A program made the position numbers and the translations under genes. From positions 3,096,001 to 3,160,000 of the forward strand of contig NZ_CP050296.1 of assembly GCF_014189455.1 (NCBI RefSeq): DNA of 64,000 bases, written 5' to 3'. This document shows positions 35,973 to 44,554 of this stretch, piece by piece. Each line of letters opens with the position of its first letter. Position 1 is the stretch's first letter. The notes below the pieces were generated by a model, which saw only the letters and a list, made by a program, of their open reading frames with translations, searched no databases and had not been told where the DNA came from. Source of the stretch: Mesorhizobium huakuii (GTDB lineage: Bacteria > Pseudomonadota > Alphaproteobacteria > Rhizobiales > Rhizobiaceae).

Positions 35973-37577
35973 TCAATACCCCAGCGCCATCCCATCCTTG
36001 CGCGGATCGGAGGCGCCGGTGAGCGTGCCTTTCTCCCAGTCGATCAGCACCACTTGCCCGCCGCCAAGCGGATGCTGCGGCTCGGCGACGCGATGGCCGC
36101 GCTGGCGCAAGCCTTCGATCGCCTCGGCGGGAACATTGCGCTCGGCCTCCACCGTATCATCATTGTAGAACACACGCGGCGCATCCAGCGCCTGCTGCGG
36201 GTCCATGCCGAAGTCGATCATGTTGGTCAAAAGATGGACATGGCCGAAAGGCTGGTAGCCGCCGCCCATGACGCCGAACGGCATCACCACGCGGCCGTTT
36301 TTCGTCGCCATGCCTGGCATGATCGTGTGCATCGGCCGTTTGCCGGGTGCGATCGCGTTCGGATGCGCCGGATCGAGGCGGAAGCTCGAGCCACGGTTCT
36401 GCAGCACGATGCCGGTCTTCGGGCCGACGACGCCGCTGCCGAAGGAATAATAGGTCGAGTTGATGAAGGAGACCGCGTTGCGGTCGCGGTCGACGATCGA
36501 GATGTAGACCGTGTCGCTGCCGGGCAGGTCCAGGCGCGGCAGATGCGTCATGGCGCGGTCGCGGTGGATCTCGGCGCGCAGCCGGTCGGCATAAGCCCCG
36601 GACAGGAGCTGCTTTACCGGCACATGAACCTGGTCCTGGTCGCCGACGTAGCGGTCGCGGTCCTGGTAGGCGAGGCGTCCGGCCTCGATCTCCAGATGCA
36701 GGCGCTCGGCGCCATTCGGGTCGAGCCCGCCGAGCTTGAAGCCCGACAGCACGTTCAGCATCAGCAGCGCCGTCAGCCCCTGATTGTTCGGCGGCATCTG
36801 GTGGATGTCATGGCCGCCATAGGCGGTGCTGACCGACGCCACATAGTCGCCTTTGGTCGCGGCGAAATCCTCGTGCGAATGCAGCCCGCCCAATTCATTG
36901 AGCCGGCGCACCATATCGTCGGCGACAGCGCCTTCGTAGAAGCCGGCGCGGCCTTGTTTGGCGATCACCCGCAGAGTGGCGGCGAGTTCCGGCTGGCGGT
37001 GGATATCGCCGGCCTTCGGCGCCTGGCCGCCCGGCAGGAAGATGCGCGCGGCGTGCTCGTCGGCCGACAGGTCGGTTTCCGGTTCCGCCCAGTCGAAGGC
37101 GACGCGGTCATGCACGACATAGCCGTTCTCGGCATAGTGGATGGCAGGCGCCAGCACCTCCGCCAGGCTCTTGCGGCCATGGTCTTCCAAGAGCCGGCTC
37201 CAGGCGTCGACGGCGCCCGGCACGGTGACCGCATGCGGCCCCTGTTTCGGAAGCTCATTGAAACCCTTGTCGAGATACCAGTCGACGGTGGCGGCCGCCG
37301 GCGCGCGGCCCGAGCCGTTGAAGGCCAGCACCTCGCCCTGTCCCTTCGGGCAGTAAAGGACGAAGCAATCGCCGCCTATGCCGGTCGATTGCGGCTCGAC
37401 GACGCCCTGCACGGCGGCGGCGCAGACGGCGGCATCCATGGCATTGCCGCCGGCGCGCAGCATGTCGATCGCGGCAAGGGTCGCAAGCGGGTGCGAGGTC
37501 GCGGCAACCGCTTGCGTGGCACGAACCGGCGAGCGGCCGGGAAACTGGAAATCACGCATTCTGTCTGGATATCCCAT
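35973..37577 (-). CDS. gamma-glutamyltransferase family protein
   Basis: This 534-residue Ntn-hydrolase of the gamma-glutamyltranspeptidase family includes NAMDAAVCAAAVQGVVEPQS, TGIGGDCFVLY, the nucleophile region SDTVYISIVDRDRN (Thr expected after autocleavage) and the GVMGGGYQPFGH region. I see no signal peptide, so it may be cytoplasmic. It follows the PotC-like gene by 30 bp in the same operon. It may hydrolyse a gamma-glutamyl compound brought in by the transporter. Confidence 0.88.
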   Translation of the reverse strand: MGYPDRMRDFQFPGRSPVRATQAVAATSHPLATLAAIDMLRAGGNAMDAAVCAAAVQGVVEPQSTGIGGDCFVLYCPKGQGEVLAFNGSGRAPAAATVDWYLDKGFNELPKQGPHAVTVPGAVDAWSRLLEDHGRKSLAEVLAPAIHYAENGYVVHDRVAFDWAEPETDLSADEHAARIFLPGGQAPKAGDIHRQPELAATLRVIAKQGRAGFYEGAVADDMVRRLNELGGLHSHEDFAATKGDYVASVSTAYGGHDIHQMPPNNQGLTALLMLNVLSGFKLGGLDPNGAERLHLEIEAGRLAYQDRDRYVGDQDQVHVPVKQLLSGAYADRLRAEIHRDRAMTHLPRLDLPGSDTVYISIVDRDRNAVSFINSTYYSFGSGVVGPKTGIVLQNRGSSFRLDPAHPNAIAPGKRPMHTIMPGMATKNGRVVMPFGVMGGGYQPFGHVHLLTNMIDFGMDPQQALDAPRVFYNDDTVEAERNVPAEAIEGLRQRGHRVAEPQHPLGGGQVVLIDWEKGTLTGASDPRKDGMALGY

Positions 37578-37607
37578 GGGTCATTTCTGCGAATTGGTCT
37601 GGTGAAA

Positions 37608-38408
37608 TCAATGCCGCCGCCCGAAAACCTGCGCGACGGACAAGAGCAGGATGGAAAGCACGATCAGGCAGGTCGAGATGGCGGCAATCGTTGGGTCGAT
37701 CTGGTCGCGCAGCGCGTTGAACATGCGGCGCGTCAGCGTCGTCGTCTCGCCGCCCGATATGAACAGCGAAACCACCACCTCGTCGAAGGAGGTGATGAAC
37801 GCGAACAAGCCGCCCGAAACGATCGAGAACCGGATCTGCGGCATGGTCACCTGCCAGAAGGCGGCGATGCGCCCGGCGCCAAGGCTGCGCGCCACCCGCT
37901 CCTGGTTCATGTCGTAGGAGCGCAGGCCCGACAGCACGGTCAGCACCACCAGCGGCAGCGCCTGCACCGTATGCGCGATGACCAGGCCGGTCAGTGTGTT
38001 GTTGAGGCCGATGCGGGCGTAGAGGAAGAAGGTGCCGATGCCGATCAGGATCACCGGGATGATCAGCGACGCGGTCAGCAGCCCGTTGATGGTGCCGTTG
38101 AAGCGCAGCGTGCCCCGGTTGATGGCATAGGCGGCAGCGGTGCCGAGCGGCGTCGCCACCAGCACGGTCATGACAGCCACCTTGACCGAGACAATGGTCG
38201 CATCGCGCCATTCCAGCGACTGGAAATAGGCTTCGTACCAGCGCAGCGACCATTGCTGTGGCGGGAACTGCAGCAGCGTCGAATCCGAGAACGACATGAT
38301 GACGATGATGACCGACGGCGCGATCAGGAACAACAGCACCAGGCCGCCGAGTGCGTAAAGCCACAGACGTTGCCGGTGCGAGATCGGCAGGCCGACATCC
38401 CCGCTCAT
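37608..38408 (-). CDS. PotC-like ABC transporter permease
   Basis: This 266-residue permease has six predicted membrane segments and the EAA loop (ERVARSLGAGRIAAFWQVTM). It is of the spermidine/putrescine PotC type (IMSFSDSTLLQFPPQQWSL near the N-terminus). The ATG at 38408 overlaps the previous stop by 4 bp. It forms the channel with the PotB-like protein. Confidence 0.9.
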   Translation of the reverse strand: MSGDVGLPISHRQRLWLYALGGLVLLFLIAPSVIIVIMSFSDSTLLQFPPQQWSLRWYEAYFQSLEWRDATIVSVKVAVMTVLVATPLGTAAAYAINRGTLRFNGTINGLLTASLIIPVILIGIGTFFLYARIGLNNTLTGLVIAHTVQALPLVVLTVLSGLRSYDMNQERVARSLGAGRIAAFWQVTMPQIRFSIVSGGLFAFITSFDEVVVSLFISGGETTTLTRRMFNALRDQIDPTIAAISTCLIVLSILLLSVAQVFGRRH

Positions 38409-39331
38409 CGCGAACTCCATACACCGGTGGCGCGCGCGCCAAGCAGCCATTGGAACAGACCAAGAAGCGCCAGCGTGACCACCAGCAGCACCACGCCGAG
38501 CGCCGCACCAGCACCCCAGTTGGAATAGAGGCTGGTGGTCTGCTCCATGCGCATCGCCCACATGATCACCTTGCCGCCGCCCATCAGTGCCGGCGTGACG
38601 AAGAAGCCGAGGCAGAGCACGAAGACGATGACCACGCCCGAGGCGAGGCCGGGCAGCGACAGCGGAAAGAAGATCTGCCGGAAGGTGGCGACCGGTCCGG
38701 CGCCGAGGCTCATGCCGGCGCGCAGGCAGTCGGTATCGATGGTCTTCATCGAGGCATAGAGCGGCAGCACCAGGAACGGCAGCAATATATGCGTCATGCC
38801 GATGACGACGCCGGACAGATTGTTGGCGAGCGACAGCGGCTGGCTGATCACGCCGAGGTCGATCAGCCAGCTGTTGATCAGGCCCTTGCGCTGCAGGATC
38901 ACCAGCCAGGCATAGGTGCGCACCAGCACCGACGTCCAGAACGGCAGGATGACGAGGATCAGGCAGATCGACGCTGCCCGGCGCGGCAGTTGCGACAGCA
39001 TATAGGCCAGGGGATAACCCAGCAGCACGCAGGCGCCGGTGACGATGAAGGCGACCTTGAAGGTGGTGATGAAGGTCTTGATGTAGGAGGCTTGTTCGAA
39101 GAAGCGCGCATAGTTGGATGCGCTCAGCGCGCCGGCCTCGTCGAACAGCGACAGCCAGAACAGCCAGCCGATCGGCACGATGATGATGGCGAAGACCAGG
39201 AACAGGCTGGGCGACAAGAGCGCCAGCAGCCGCAGTGATTCGCGCCGCGCGTCGGCGCGCAATGCCTGCGTGTTCAGGTCCTGACCCGCGCGGCCGGCGG
39301 TCTCGTTCAGAAGGGCGGATTGCGCGCTCAT
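38405..39331 (-). CDS. PotB-like ABC transporter permease
   Basis: This 308-residue permease starts MSAQSALLNETAGRAGQDLN, with a cytoplasmic N-tail of about 30 residues before six membrane segments. It includes the PotB hallmark VLPFWTSVLVRTYAW (written ILPFWTSVLVRTYAW here) and the EAA region CLRAGMSLGAGPVATFRQIF. It overlaps both neighbours by 4 bp (ATGA). Substrate class is polyamine or related. Confidence 0.9.
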   Translation of the reverse strand: MSAQSALLNETAGRAGQDLNTQALRADARRESLRLLALLSPSLFLVFAIIIVPIGWLFWLSLFDEAGALSASNYARFFEQASYIKTFITTFKVAFIVTGACVLLGYPLAYMLSQLPRRAASICLILVILPFWTSVLVRTYAWLVILQRKGLINSWLIDLGVISQPLSLANNLSGVVIGMTHILLPFLVLPLYASMKTIDTDCLRAGMSLGAGPVATFRQIFFPLSLPGLASGVVIVFVLCLGFFVTPALMGGGKVIMWAMRMEQTTSLYSNWGAGAALGVVLLVVTLALLGLFQWLLGARATGVWSSR

Positions 39332-40413
39332 CCCTCGGCCGCCACCAGGATGGTGTCCTGCGCATCGAGGCCAAGGCTGATCGGCTGTCCGGGCGCTGGC
39401 ATCCTGGCCAGCACATCGCTGCGGCAATAGTCGCGAAGCGTCAGCTGGCGGCCATCGCGCAGCAATGCGTAGCAAACAAAGCTGTCGCCCTGATAGATGA
39501 TGTCGCCGACCGTGGCATCGAGCACATTGATGCCATTCGACGGCTCGGCCGCCGTGACCAGCCGCAGCTTTTCCGGCCGCACCACCATCAAATGCTGGCC
39601 CGGCGCCGGCGCCGCCCCCGCGGTCTGGATGCGCCTGTCCTCGTACCAGACCGAACCGTTGCGGCACTCGACGGGAATGAAATTCGACTCGCCGATGAAG
39701 CCGGCGACGAATTGCGTCTTCGGCGCGGCGTAGAGCGTCTCGGGCTTGTCGAGCTGTTCGATGCGGCCGGCATTCATCACGGCGATGCGGTCCGACATGG
39801 TGATGGCTTCGCGCTGGTCGTGCGTGACGTAGACCGTCGTCATGCCAAGCCGCCTATGCAGCGCGCGCAACTCGATCTGCATATGCTCGCGCAGGCCCTT
39901 GTCGAGCGCCGACAGCGGTTCGTCCATCAGCACGATGCGCGGTTCGAAGACGATGGCGCGCGCCAGCGCCACGCGCTGGCGCTGGCCGCCGGAGAGCTGG
40001 TCGACACGCCGTTCGCCCAGGCCCTGCAGCTTCACCAGTTCCAACGCCTTCTCCACCCGCTCGGCTGTCTCGGCTGCCGCGACGCCGCGCTGCTTCAGCG
40101 GAAAGGCGATGTTGTGAAAAACGTTCATATGCGGAAACAGCGCGTAGTTCTGGAACACCATGCCGATGTTGCGCCTGTGCGGCGGCGTGGTGATGATCTC
40201 GTCGCCGCCGACTTTTATGGAGCCGCGATTGGCCCGCACGAACCCGGCCAGGATCATCAGCAGCGTCGTCTTTCCCGAGCCGGAAGGGCCGAGCAGCGTC
40301 AGGAATTCGCCGGCCTCGACATCGAGGTTCAGGTCGCGCAGCACCGGCACGCTGCCAAATCTCTTTTCGATCCGGCGCATGCTGATCGGCAGCGCGGATG
40401 GCGCAATGGACAA
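39328..40413 (-). CDS. PotA-like ABC transporter ATPase
   Basis: This 361-residue ATPase has Walker A GPSGSGKTT, signature LSGGQRQR, Walker B IVLMDEPLSALD, the switch region THDQREA and a C-terminal TOBE domain. The start is TTG at 40413 with an AGGAGAG site at good spacing; the first ATG would remove conserved sequence. It energises the PotBC-like permeases. Confidence 0.92.
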   Translation of the reverse strand: MSIAPSALPISMRRIEKRFGSVPVLRDLNLDVEAGEFLTLLGPSGSGKTTLLMILAGFVRANRGSIKVGGDEIITTPPHRRNIGMVFQNYALFPHMNVFHNIAFPLKQRGVAAAETAERVEKALELVKLQGLGERRVDQLSGGQRQRVALARAIVFEPRIVLMDEPLSALDKGLREHMQIELRALHRRLGMTTVYVTHDQREAITMSDRIAVMNAGRIEQLDKPETLYAAPKTQFVAGFIGESNFIPVECRNGSVWYEDRRIQTAGAAPAPGQHLMVVRPEKLRLVTAAEPSNGINVLDATVGDIIYQGDSFVCYALLRDGRQLTLRDYCRSDVLARMPAPGQPISLGLDAQDTILVAAEG

Positions 40414-40489
40414 GATTTTCTCTCCTTAGGCGGCAAACAAGAGGTGGCAAGGCAGGTTGTGCTCCCTCGCCGTTAGCTATGGCCGCGGC

Positions 40490-41530
40490 CTATTGCTGGA
40501 TCAGATTGTTGAACTTCTCCGTCGCCTCGACCAGTGTGTCACGCCAGAATTCGGCATCCTGCAGCACCTGCTTCTTGACGTTTTCGGGCGCCGAGTTGAT
40601 GTCCTTGATCCGTTCCGGCGGGATCTTGCCGGTCTCGAAGGCCTTTTCATTGACCGGCCCGTTGTCGACATAGAGCGGCAGGTTGGCCTGCAATTGCGGG
40701 CTGACGAACATCGCCAGCGCCTTCATCGCCGCTTCCTTGTTCTTGGCGCCCTTCGGGATGACCATGCAGTCGGCGGTGAGCACGCCCTGATCGAAGGAGA
40801 AGCTGACCGGCGCGCCTTCCTTCTTCAGCGTGCCGGCGCGGCCGTTCCAGATGCTCGCCATGTCGACCTCGCCATCTTTCACCAGTTGCATGGCCTGGGC
40901 GCCCGAGGTCCACCAGGCATCGACATGGCCACGGATCTTGTCGACGGATTTCAAGGCGCCGTCGATATCGACAGGATAGACCTTGTCGATCGGCAGGCCG
41001 GAGGCGAGTGCGGCCACGCTGAGCGTCTCGGTCGCCTGGCTGCTGCTTAGCGCGCGCCGCCCCGGAAATTTTTCGACGTTCCAGAAGTCGGCCCAGGTCT
41101 TCGGACCCTTATCGCCGAAGACATCGGTCCGGTAGATCAGCACGACGGAGGTGTAGGAAATGCCGACCCAGTCGTCATGGACCAGCTTCGGGTTGATGCC
41201 GCTCTTGTCGATGATGCCGTAGTCGAGTTTCTCGAACAGCCCTTCCTTGGAGCCGCGCGCGCATTCATCGGCGCCAAGCTCGGTAATGTCCCACTTCACC
41301 GCATTGCCGGTCACTTGCAGGCGCACGTCGTCGAGGCCGTTGGTGGTGTCCTGCTTGATGGTGATGCCGAGCGCATCGGCAGTCGGGGTGAAGAACGCCT
41401 TGGTCTGCGCCTCCTGATAGGTGCCGCCCCACGAGGCGACGGTGATGGTATCGCCCGCCACTGCGGGCGCCGCGACTATGGCCATGAGGCCGGCAACCGC
41501 GAGAATTCTTACGCTTCTTGTCCTGCTCAT
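40490..41530 (-). CDS. PotD-like periplasmic substrate-binding protein
   Basis: This 346-residue protein has a signal peptide (MSRTRSVRILAVAGLMAIVA... cut near AVA-GD) and the SBP_bac_8/PotD fold (ITVASWGGTYQEAQTKAFF, LWRDT-type end EFWRDTLVEATEKFNNLI). It is the first gene of the operon with a GGAGAG site before the ATG at 41530. Polyamines are the likely ligand class, though some relatives bind other cations or gamma-glutamyl compounds. Confidence 0.88.
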   Translation of the reverse strand: MSRTRSVRILAVAGLMAIVAAPAVAGDTITVASWGGTYQEAQTKAFFTPTADALGITIKQDTTNGLDDVRLQVTGNAVKWDITELGADECARGSKEGLFEKLDYGIIDKSGINPKLVHDDWVGISYTSVVLIYRTDVFGDKGPKTWADFWNVEKFPGRRALSSSQATETLSVAALASGLPIDKVYPVDIDGALKSVDKIRGHVDAWWTSGAQAMQLVKDGEVDMASIWNGRAGTLKKEGAPVSFSFDQGVLTADCMVIPKGAKNKEAAMKALAMFVSPQLQANLPLYVDNGPVNEKAFETGKIPPERIKDINSAPENVKKQVLQDAEFWRDTLVEATEKFNNLIQQ

Positions 41531-41569
41531 TTTCGGCTCTCCAACCGGTGTTCCCATTTGTTTTTGATT

Positions 41570-41591
41570 TCGCATGCGATTTTGTATACAA
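41570..41591. promoter_or_regulatory. two palindromic operators in the potD-gntR divergent spacer
   Basis: TCGCATGCGA (41570-41579) and TTGTATACAA (41582-41591) are both perfect 10-bp palindromes, two bases apart. FadR/FCD-type GntR regulators bind short palindromes of the form TTGT-N2-ACAA. The position between the transporter operon and the GntR gene supports autoregulation and control of uptake. Confidence 0.6.
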
Positions 41592-41770
41592 TTTTGAGTG
41601 TAGCTTCGAGATCGGCGATGTCAACACCGCTCAAGGTCGTCGCTAGGAGCCTTCGACGGTGAGCTGGATGGACGCATCGCCGGGGCGTGGCAAATCGCGC
41701 CGACTTTGAATACAGCTATCAGAGAGCACGTCACTTCCGGCGGGAAGACCGGAGAACTGGAAACGTAACC

Positions 41771-42472
41771 TTGGCCAAGGAAACCAAAAACACACTGCGC
41801 GAGTCGGTCTACTCCGCGCTCAAGGCGATGATCGTGACCGGCCAGATTCCGCCGGGCTCGCGCGTCACCGAGAGCGATATCGCCGCAAAACTCAATGTCA
41901 GCCGCACGCCGGTGCGTGAGGCCTTCAACCGCCTCGAGCGCGACGGCCTGGTCACCGGCCGCCCACGTCAGGGCTATGTCGTCACCGAATTCGACATCAA
42001 CATGTTCCGCGAAGCCTTCGACATCCGCGAACTGCTCGATGGCCATGCGACCGAACTGGCCGCCGCCGCCGCGACTGAGAAGGACAAGGCACGGCTGCGC
42101 GCCATGCTCGCCGAATGCGAGCGGCTGGCCGCCATTCCGGACCGCACCACAAAGGAAAAATTCCAGGAGCTCGAAGTCGGCATCGACCTGCACCGCGTCA
42201 TCGCCGAAATCAGCGGCAATGTGATGCTGCACGGCATGCTGTGCGGCATCCTCGACAAATGCCAGCACTATGTCTGGACCGAACTCTTGTGGCTCGACGA
42301 ATGGAAGATCGCCCGCGACGAACATGCCGAGATCGTCGAAGCGATCTGCGCCGGCGACGCCGCCCGGGCCGGCGCCCTGGCCCGCGCCCATGTGCGCGGA
42401 TCACGCGAAAACGTGCTGCGCCTGCTGCAGGCGAAGTCGGATTACCAGAGCTTTCTCGCCAAGGCGTCCTGA
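41771..42472 (+). CDS. GntR-family regulator, FCD subfamily
   Basis: This protein of about 233 residues has an N-terminal winged helix (LRESVYSALKAMIVTGQIPP, VSRTPVREAFNRLERDGLV) and a C-terminal FCD ligand-binding domain (DIRELLDGHATELAAAA, DLHRVIAEISGN, EHAEIVEAICAGDA). A TTG start at 41771 fits the family N-terminus; a GTG at 41687 would add a 28-residue tail of unlikely composition. It is divergent from the PotABCD-Ggt operon and probably represses it until a ligand binds. Confidence 0.88.
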   Translation: MAKETKNTLRESVYSALKAMIVTGQIPPGSRVTESDIAAKLNVSRTPVREAFNRLERDGLVTGRPRQGYVVTEFDINMFREAFDIRELLDGHATELAAAAATEKDKARLRAMLAECERLAAIPDRTTKEKFQELEVGIDLHRVIAEISGNVMLHGMLCGILDKCQHYVWTELLWLDEWKIARDEHAEIVEAICAGDAARAGALARAHVRGSRENVLRLLQAKSDYQSFLAKAS

Positions 42473-42486
42473 GGACGACCTGGGCG

Positions 42487-42666
42487 CTACTGATGTGCGC
42501 CGCGGGGCCGAGCATTTGCCTCAGCCAACACCGCGAGCGCCTGTTCGACATTCCGCGCCTGAGCATCGGTGCGCTCGATATGCTTCACCATCAGCTTTCG
42601 CAGCACGGCGAGCTTGGCGGCGCGATATGCGACACTGTTTTCGGGAGATTCGAAGGACATAGCCAT
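42487..42666 (-). CDS. small hypothetical protein
   Basis: This 59-residue frame starts MAMSFESPENSVAYRAAKLA and is predicted to be helical and charged. It starts 7 bp after the stop of the next upstream small gene, suggesting a pair. I recognise no family. Confidence 0.45.
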   Translation of the reverse strand: MAMSFESPENSVAYRAAKLAVLRKLMVKHIERTDAQARNVEQALAVLAEANARPRGAHQ

Positions 42667-42673
42667 GGCACGA

Positions 42674-42880
42674 TCAGTGTGTCGTGGGATCGATGTGGCG
42701 GAGGCGAGAGCGCGCTTCAGCCACACGTCTTTGCTCGGATCTGATCCGGCAGCACAAGGCAAGGCTGATGCCGACGCCACCCTCCTCGTCCAGCATTTCA
42801 TTTGCTCGCGTGAGAAAAAGTTCCGCACGCTTGACGCGCTGCCTGGCTCTCGCCAGTTCCAATTCCAGATGGTCGTACAT
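42674..42880 (-). CDS. small coiled-coil hypothetical protein
   Basis: This 68-residue frame (MYDHLELELARARQRVKRAE...) is rich in Arg, Glu and Leu and predicted to be mostly helical. It is followed directly by another small frame on the same strand. No family is recognised. Reality is supported by the composition and the tandem arrangement only. Confidence 0.45.
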   Translation of the reverse strand: MYDHLELELARARQRVKRAELFLTRANEMLDEEGGVGISLALCCRIRSEQRRVAEARSRLRHIDPTTH

Positions 42881-43124
42881 TGTTCCGCACCGTTGAGGTC
42901 TGCGTCCCTTCAAGAGGAAAACCGCCGCCGGGCGGTTTGGTTCCCTCTGATTGGCGCAGGCACCAGGCCGACATCGTGACGATATCGCGCAGAAGTATGC
43001 TGATCTGCTGATCGAGCGCATCGGCGTGGCGTTTAGAATTCGCCGCCTCGGTCTTCGCGCGCAAACCCCGAAAATAGAAACCGGCGCCAAAGCCGATCAG
43101 CAGCAACAGGATTGTGGTTTCCAT
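42798..43124 (-). CDS. small membrane-anchored hypothetical protein
   Basis: This 108-residue frame starts METTILLLLIGFGAGFYFRG, a good single membrane anchor, then a helical stretch. The last 50 residues overlap the next small gene by 83 bp and look non-coding, so the true gene may end early by a frameshift or be decayed. Confidence 0.35.
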   Translation of the reverse strand: METTILLLLIGFGAGFYFRGLRAKTEAANSKRHADALDQQISILLRDIVTMSAWCLRQSEGTKPPGGGFPLEGTQTSTVRNNVRPSGIGTGESQAARQACGTFSHASK

Positions 43125-43140
43125 CGTAAGAACGCGGCCC

Positions 43141-43563
43141 TCATTGTCCGGTCTTCCAGGGGTCGATCACGGGAACGCCCGCCGCCTTGAAGGCGCTGGC
43201 GTCCCGAGTCGCGACCACGAAGCCGTGGGCGACCGCGATCGCCGCAATATATCCGTCCGGCGTGGGAAAGCCCCTGCCCGAGTCGCGGGCTGCGACGGCC
43301 AGATCGGCGTAACGGCGGGCGGCATCTGTATCGAAGGGAAGGATTCTGCCGTCGAACAGGTCGAGAAGCCCGTCGAGCGTCGTGGCCAGATTCTGTTTAC
43401 GCCGCCCGTCAGGCAGGGCACCGATGCCGAACACCAGCTCCGCGACGGTCACGCTCGAGAGATAGAGGGTTTCGGCAGCCTGCTCGTCCAGCCAGTCGCG
43501 GACTGCAGGGGCAGGCTCAGGCTTCATCGCCTCGGAGACGATGTTCGTGTCCAGAACGATCAT
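43141..43563 (-). CDS. PIN-domain toxin (FitB/VapC type)
   Basis: This 140-residue ribonuclease-like toxin contains the acidic PIN residues: MIVLDTNIVSEAM (Asp5), VAELVFGIG (Glu), FDTDAARRYADL and TPDGYIAAIA (Asp). It overlaps the antitoxin gene by 4 bp. In FitAB/VapBC pairs the toxin cleaves RNA when the antitoxin is lost. All the acidic positions look intact, so it may be active. Confidence 0.88.
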   Translation of the reverse strand: MIVLDTNIVSEAMKPEPAPAVRDWLDEQAAETLYLSSVTVAELVFGIGALPDGRRKQNLATTLDGLLDLFDGRILPFDTDAARRYADLAVAARDSGRGFPTPDGYIAAIAVAHGFVVATRDASAFKAAGVPVIDPWKTGQ

Positions 43564-43814
43564 TCGAAGCTCATGGGCGTAGCCGGCGTTCTGTCGCGAT
43601 CCTGCTCCAGCGGCTCGAAATCGGCATTGGTCAGCCCGGCGCTACGGCTCAACGCCGACATGGCGGAGCCGATAAGAATACGATTGGCGGGACGAACCGC
43701 CGCTTCCAGAAGCTCGCGCATTTCGGCCTCGGTGCTACGGCCATGGTGGGCCGCGCGTAGCTTGAGGGCGCGGTGCGCCTCTTCGGACAGGTTTCGAATA
43801 GTGACGGCGGGCAT
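43560..43814 (-). CDS. FitA-like antitoxin (ribbon-helix-helix)
   Basis: This 84-residue protein has an N-terminal RHH DNA-binding segment (MPAVTIRNLSEEAHRALKLR, then GRSTEAEMRELL) and a C-terminal toxin-binding tail. The ATG at 43814 has an AGGAACG site. It lies before the PIN toxin and should repress its own operon through the inverted repeat at 43835-43853. Confidence 0.85.
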   Translation of the reverse strand: MPAVTIRNLSEEAHRALKLRAAHHGRSTEAEMRELLEAAVRPANRILIGSAMSALSRSAGLTNADFEPLEQDRDRTPATPMSFE

Positions 43815-43834
43815 CTGATAGCGTTCCTGGGTAA

Positions 43835-43853
43835 TTGATAGCATTGCTATCAA
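43835..43853. promoter_or_regulatory. operator of the FitAB-type toxin-antitoxin operon
   Basis: TTGATAGC (43835-43842) and GCTATCAA (43846-43853) form a perfect inverted repeat with a 3-bp spacer, just before the antitoxin start. Further half-sites GATAGC (43817-43822) and GCTATC (43866-43871) flank it. RHH antitoxins bind such repeats cooperatively. Confidence 0.65.
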
Positions 43854-43947
43854 TATAGTGAAATTGCTATCGCGCAGCAAGGTATGAACGTCGGTGAAGA
43901 TTCCGCGCCGATGACTGGGGTGGGGACGGCACGGGCACATCGCGCGA

Positions 43948-44478
43948 TCAAGCAGGAACGTAGGTCAGCCGGATCACGTCCTCGCCAATCCGATCGTGAG
44001 TGAGGAGGCGGAGCCGCGGCCGAGGTCCGGCAAAATATGGCTTGCCGTGACCAAGCACGACCGGGTGCAAGTAGATCCGATATTCATCGATCAGGCCAAG
44101 CTCTGTAAGGCTTTGCGCCAAGGTCGGACCAGCAACCTCGATCTCCCCGTCCCTTCCGGCCTTCAGATCGCGGATCGCGCCTTCGAGATCATCCTCAATC
44201 AGCCTGGCCTTGGGGCCGACCGACTTCAGCGAGCGCGAAACGACCCATTTCGACTGGTTCCGCCACGCCGCCGCGAAGGCCTGTTCGTCTGCACCCCATT
44301 CAGGATGATCGTCGTCCCAGTAACGCATGATCTCATACATTTGGCGACCGTACACGCTGCCAGCCTGCTTCTGAGCTTCCTCGATGAAGTGGCGGAAGAG
44401 CGTGGGGGTTGGCGCAAATGCCGTATGGTCGACGTAGCCGTCCAGGGATTGGTTCATTCCGAACACGAGCTTGGCCAC
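43948..44478 (-). CDS. RibD C-terminal/dihydrofolate reductase-fold family protein
   Basis: This 176-residue protein has the family pattern: MAKLVFGMNQSLDGYVDHTA, GSVYGRQMYEIMRYWD, VAGPTLAQSLTELGLIDEYR, IYLHPVVLGHGKPYF. Members have a DHFR-like fold and are often of unknown reductase activity (YwjB-like). The start is GTG at 44478 with a strong GGGGGAAGG site. No functional partner is nearby. Confidence 0.82.
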   Translation of the reverse strand: MAKLVFGMNQSLDGYVDHTAFAPTPTLFRHFIEEAQKQAGSVYGRQMYEIMRYWDDDHPEWGADEQAFAAAWRNQSKWVVSRSLKSVGPKARLIEDDLEGAIRDLKAGRDGEIEVAGPTLAQSLTELGLIDEYRIYLHPVVLGHGKPYFAGPRPRLRLLTHDRIGEDVIRLTYVPA

Positions 44479-44554
44479 GCCTTCCCCCTTTCCTCACACG
44501 GCACATCCGCGCGCTTCTGATTGCGTTATGCAATCAGTCTAGAGCGGTTCGCAT

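Noticed and set aside
35913..38528. 871-codon forward frame opposite ggt and PotBC
   Set aside because: Shadow of three well-supported reverse-strand genes; composition is unlike a real protein.
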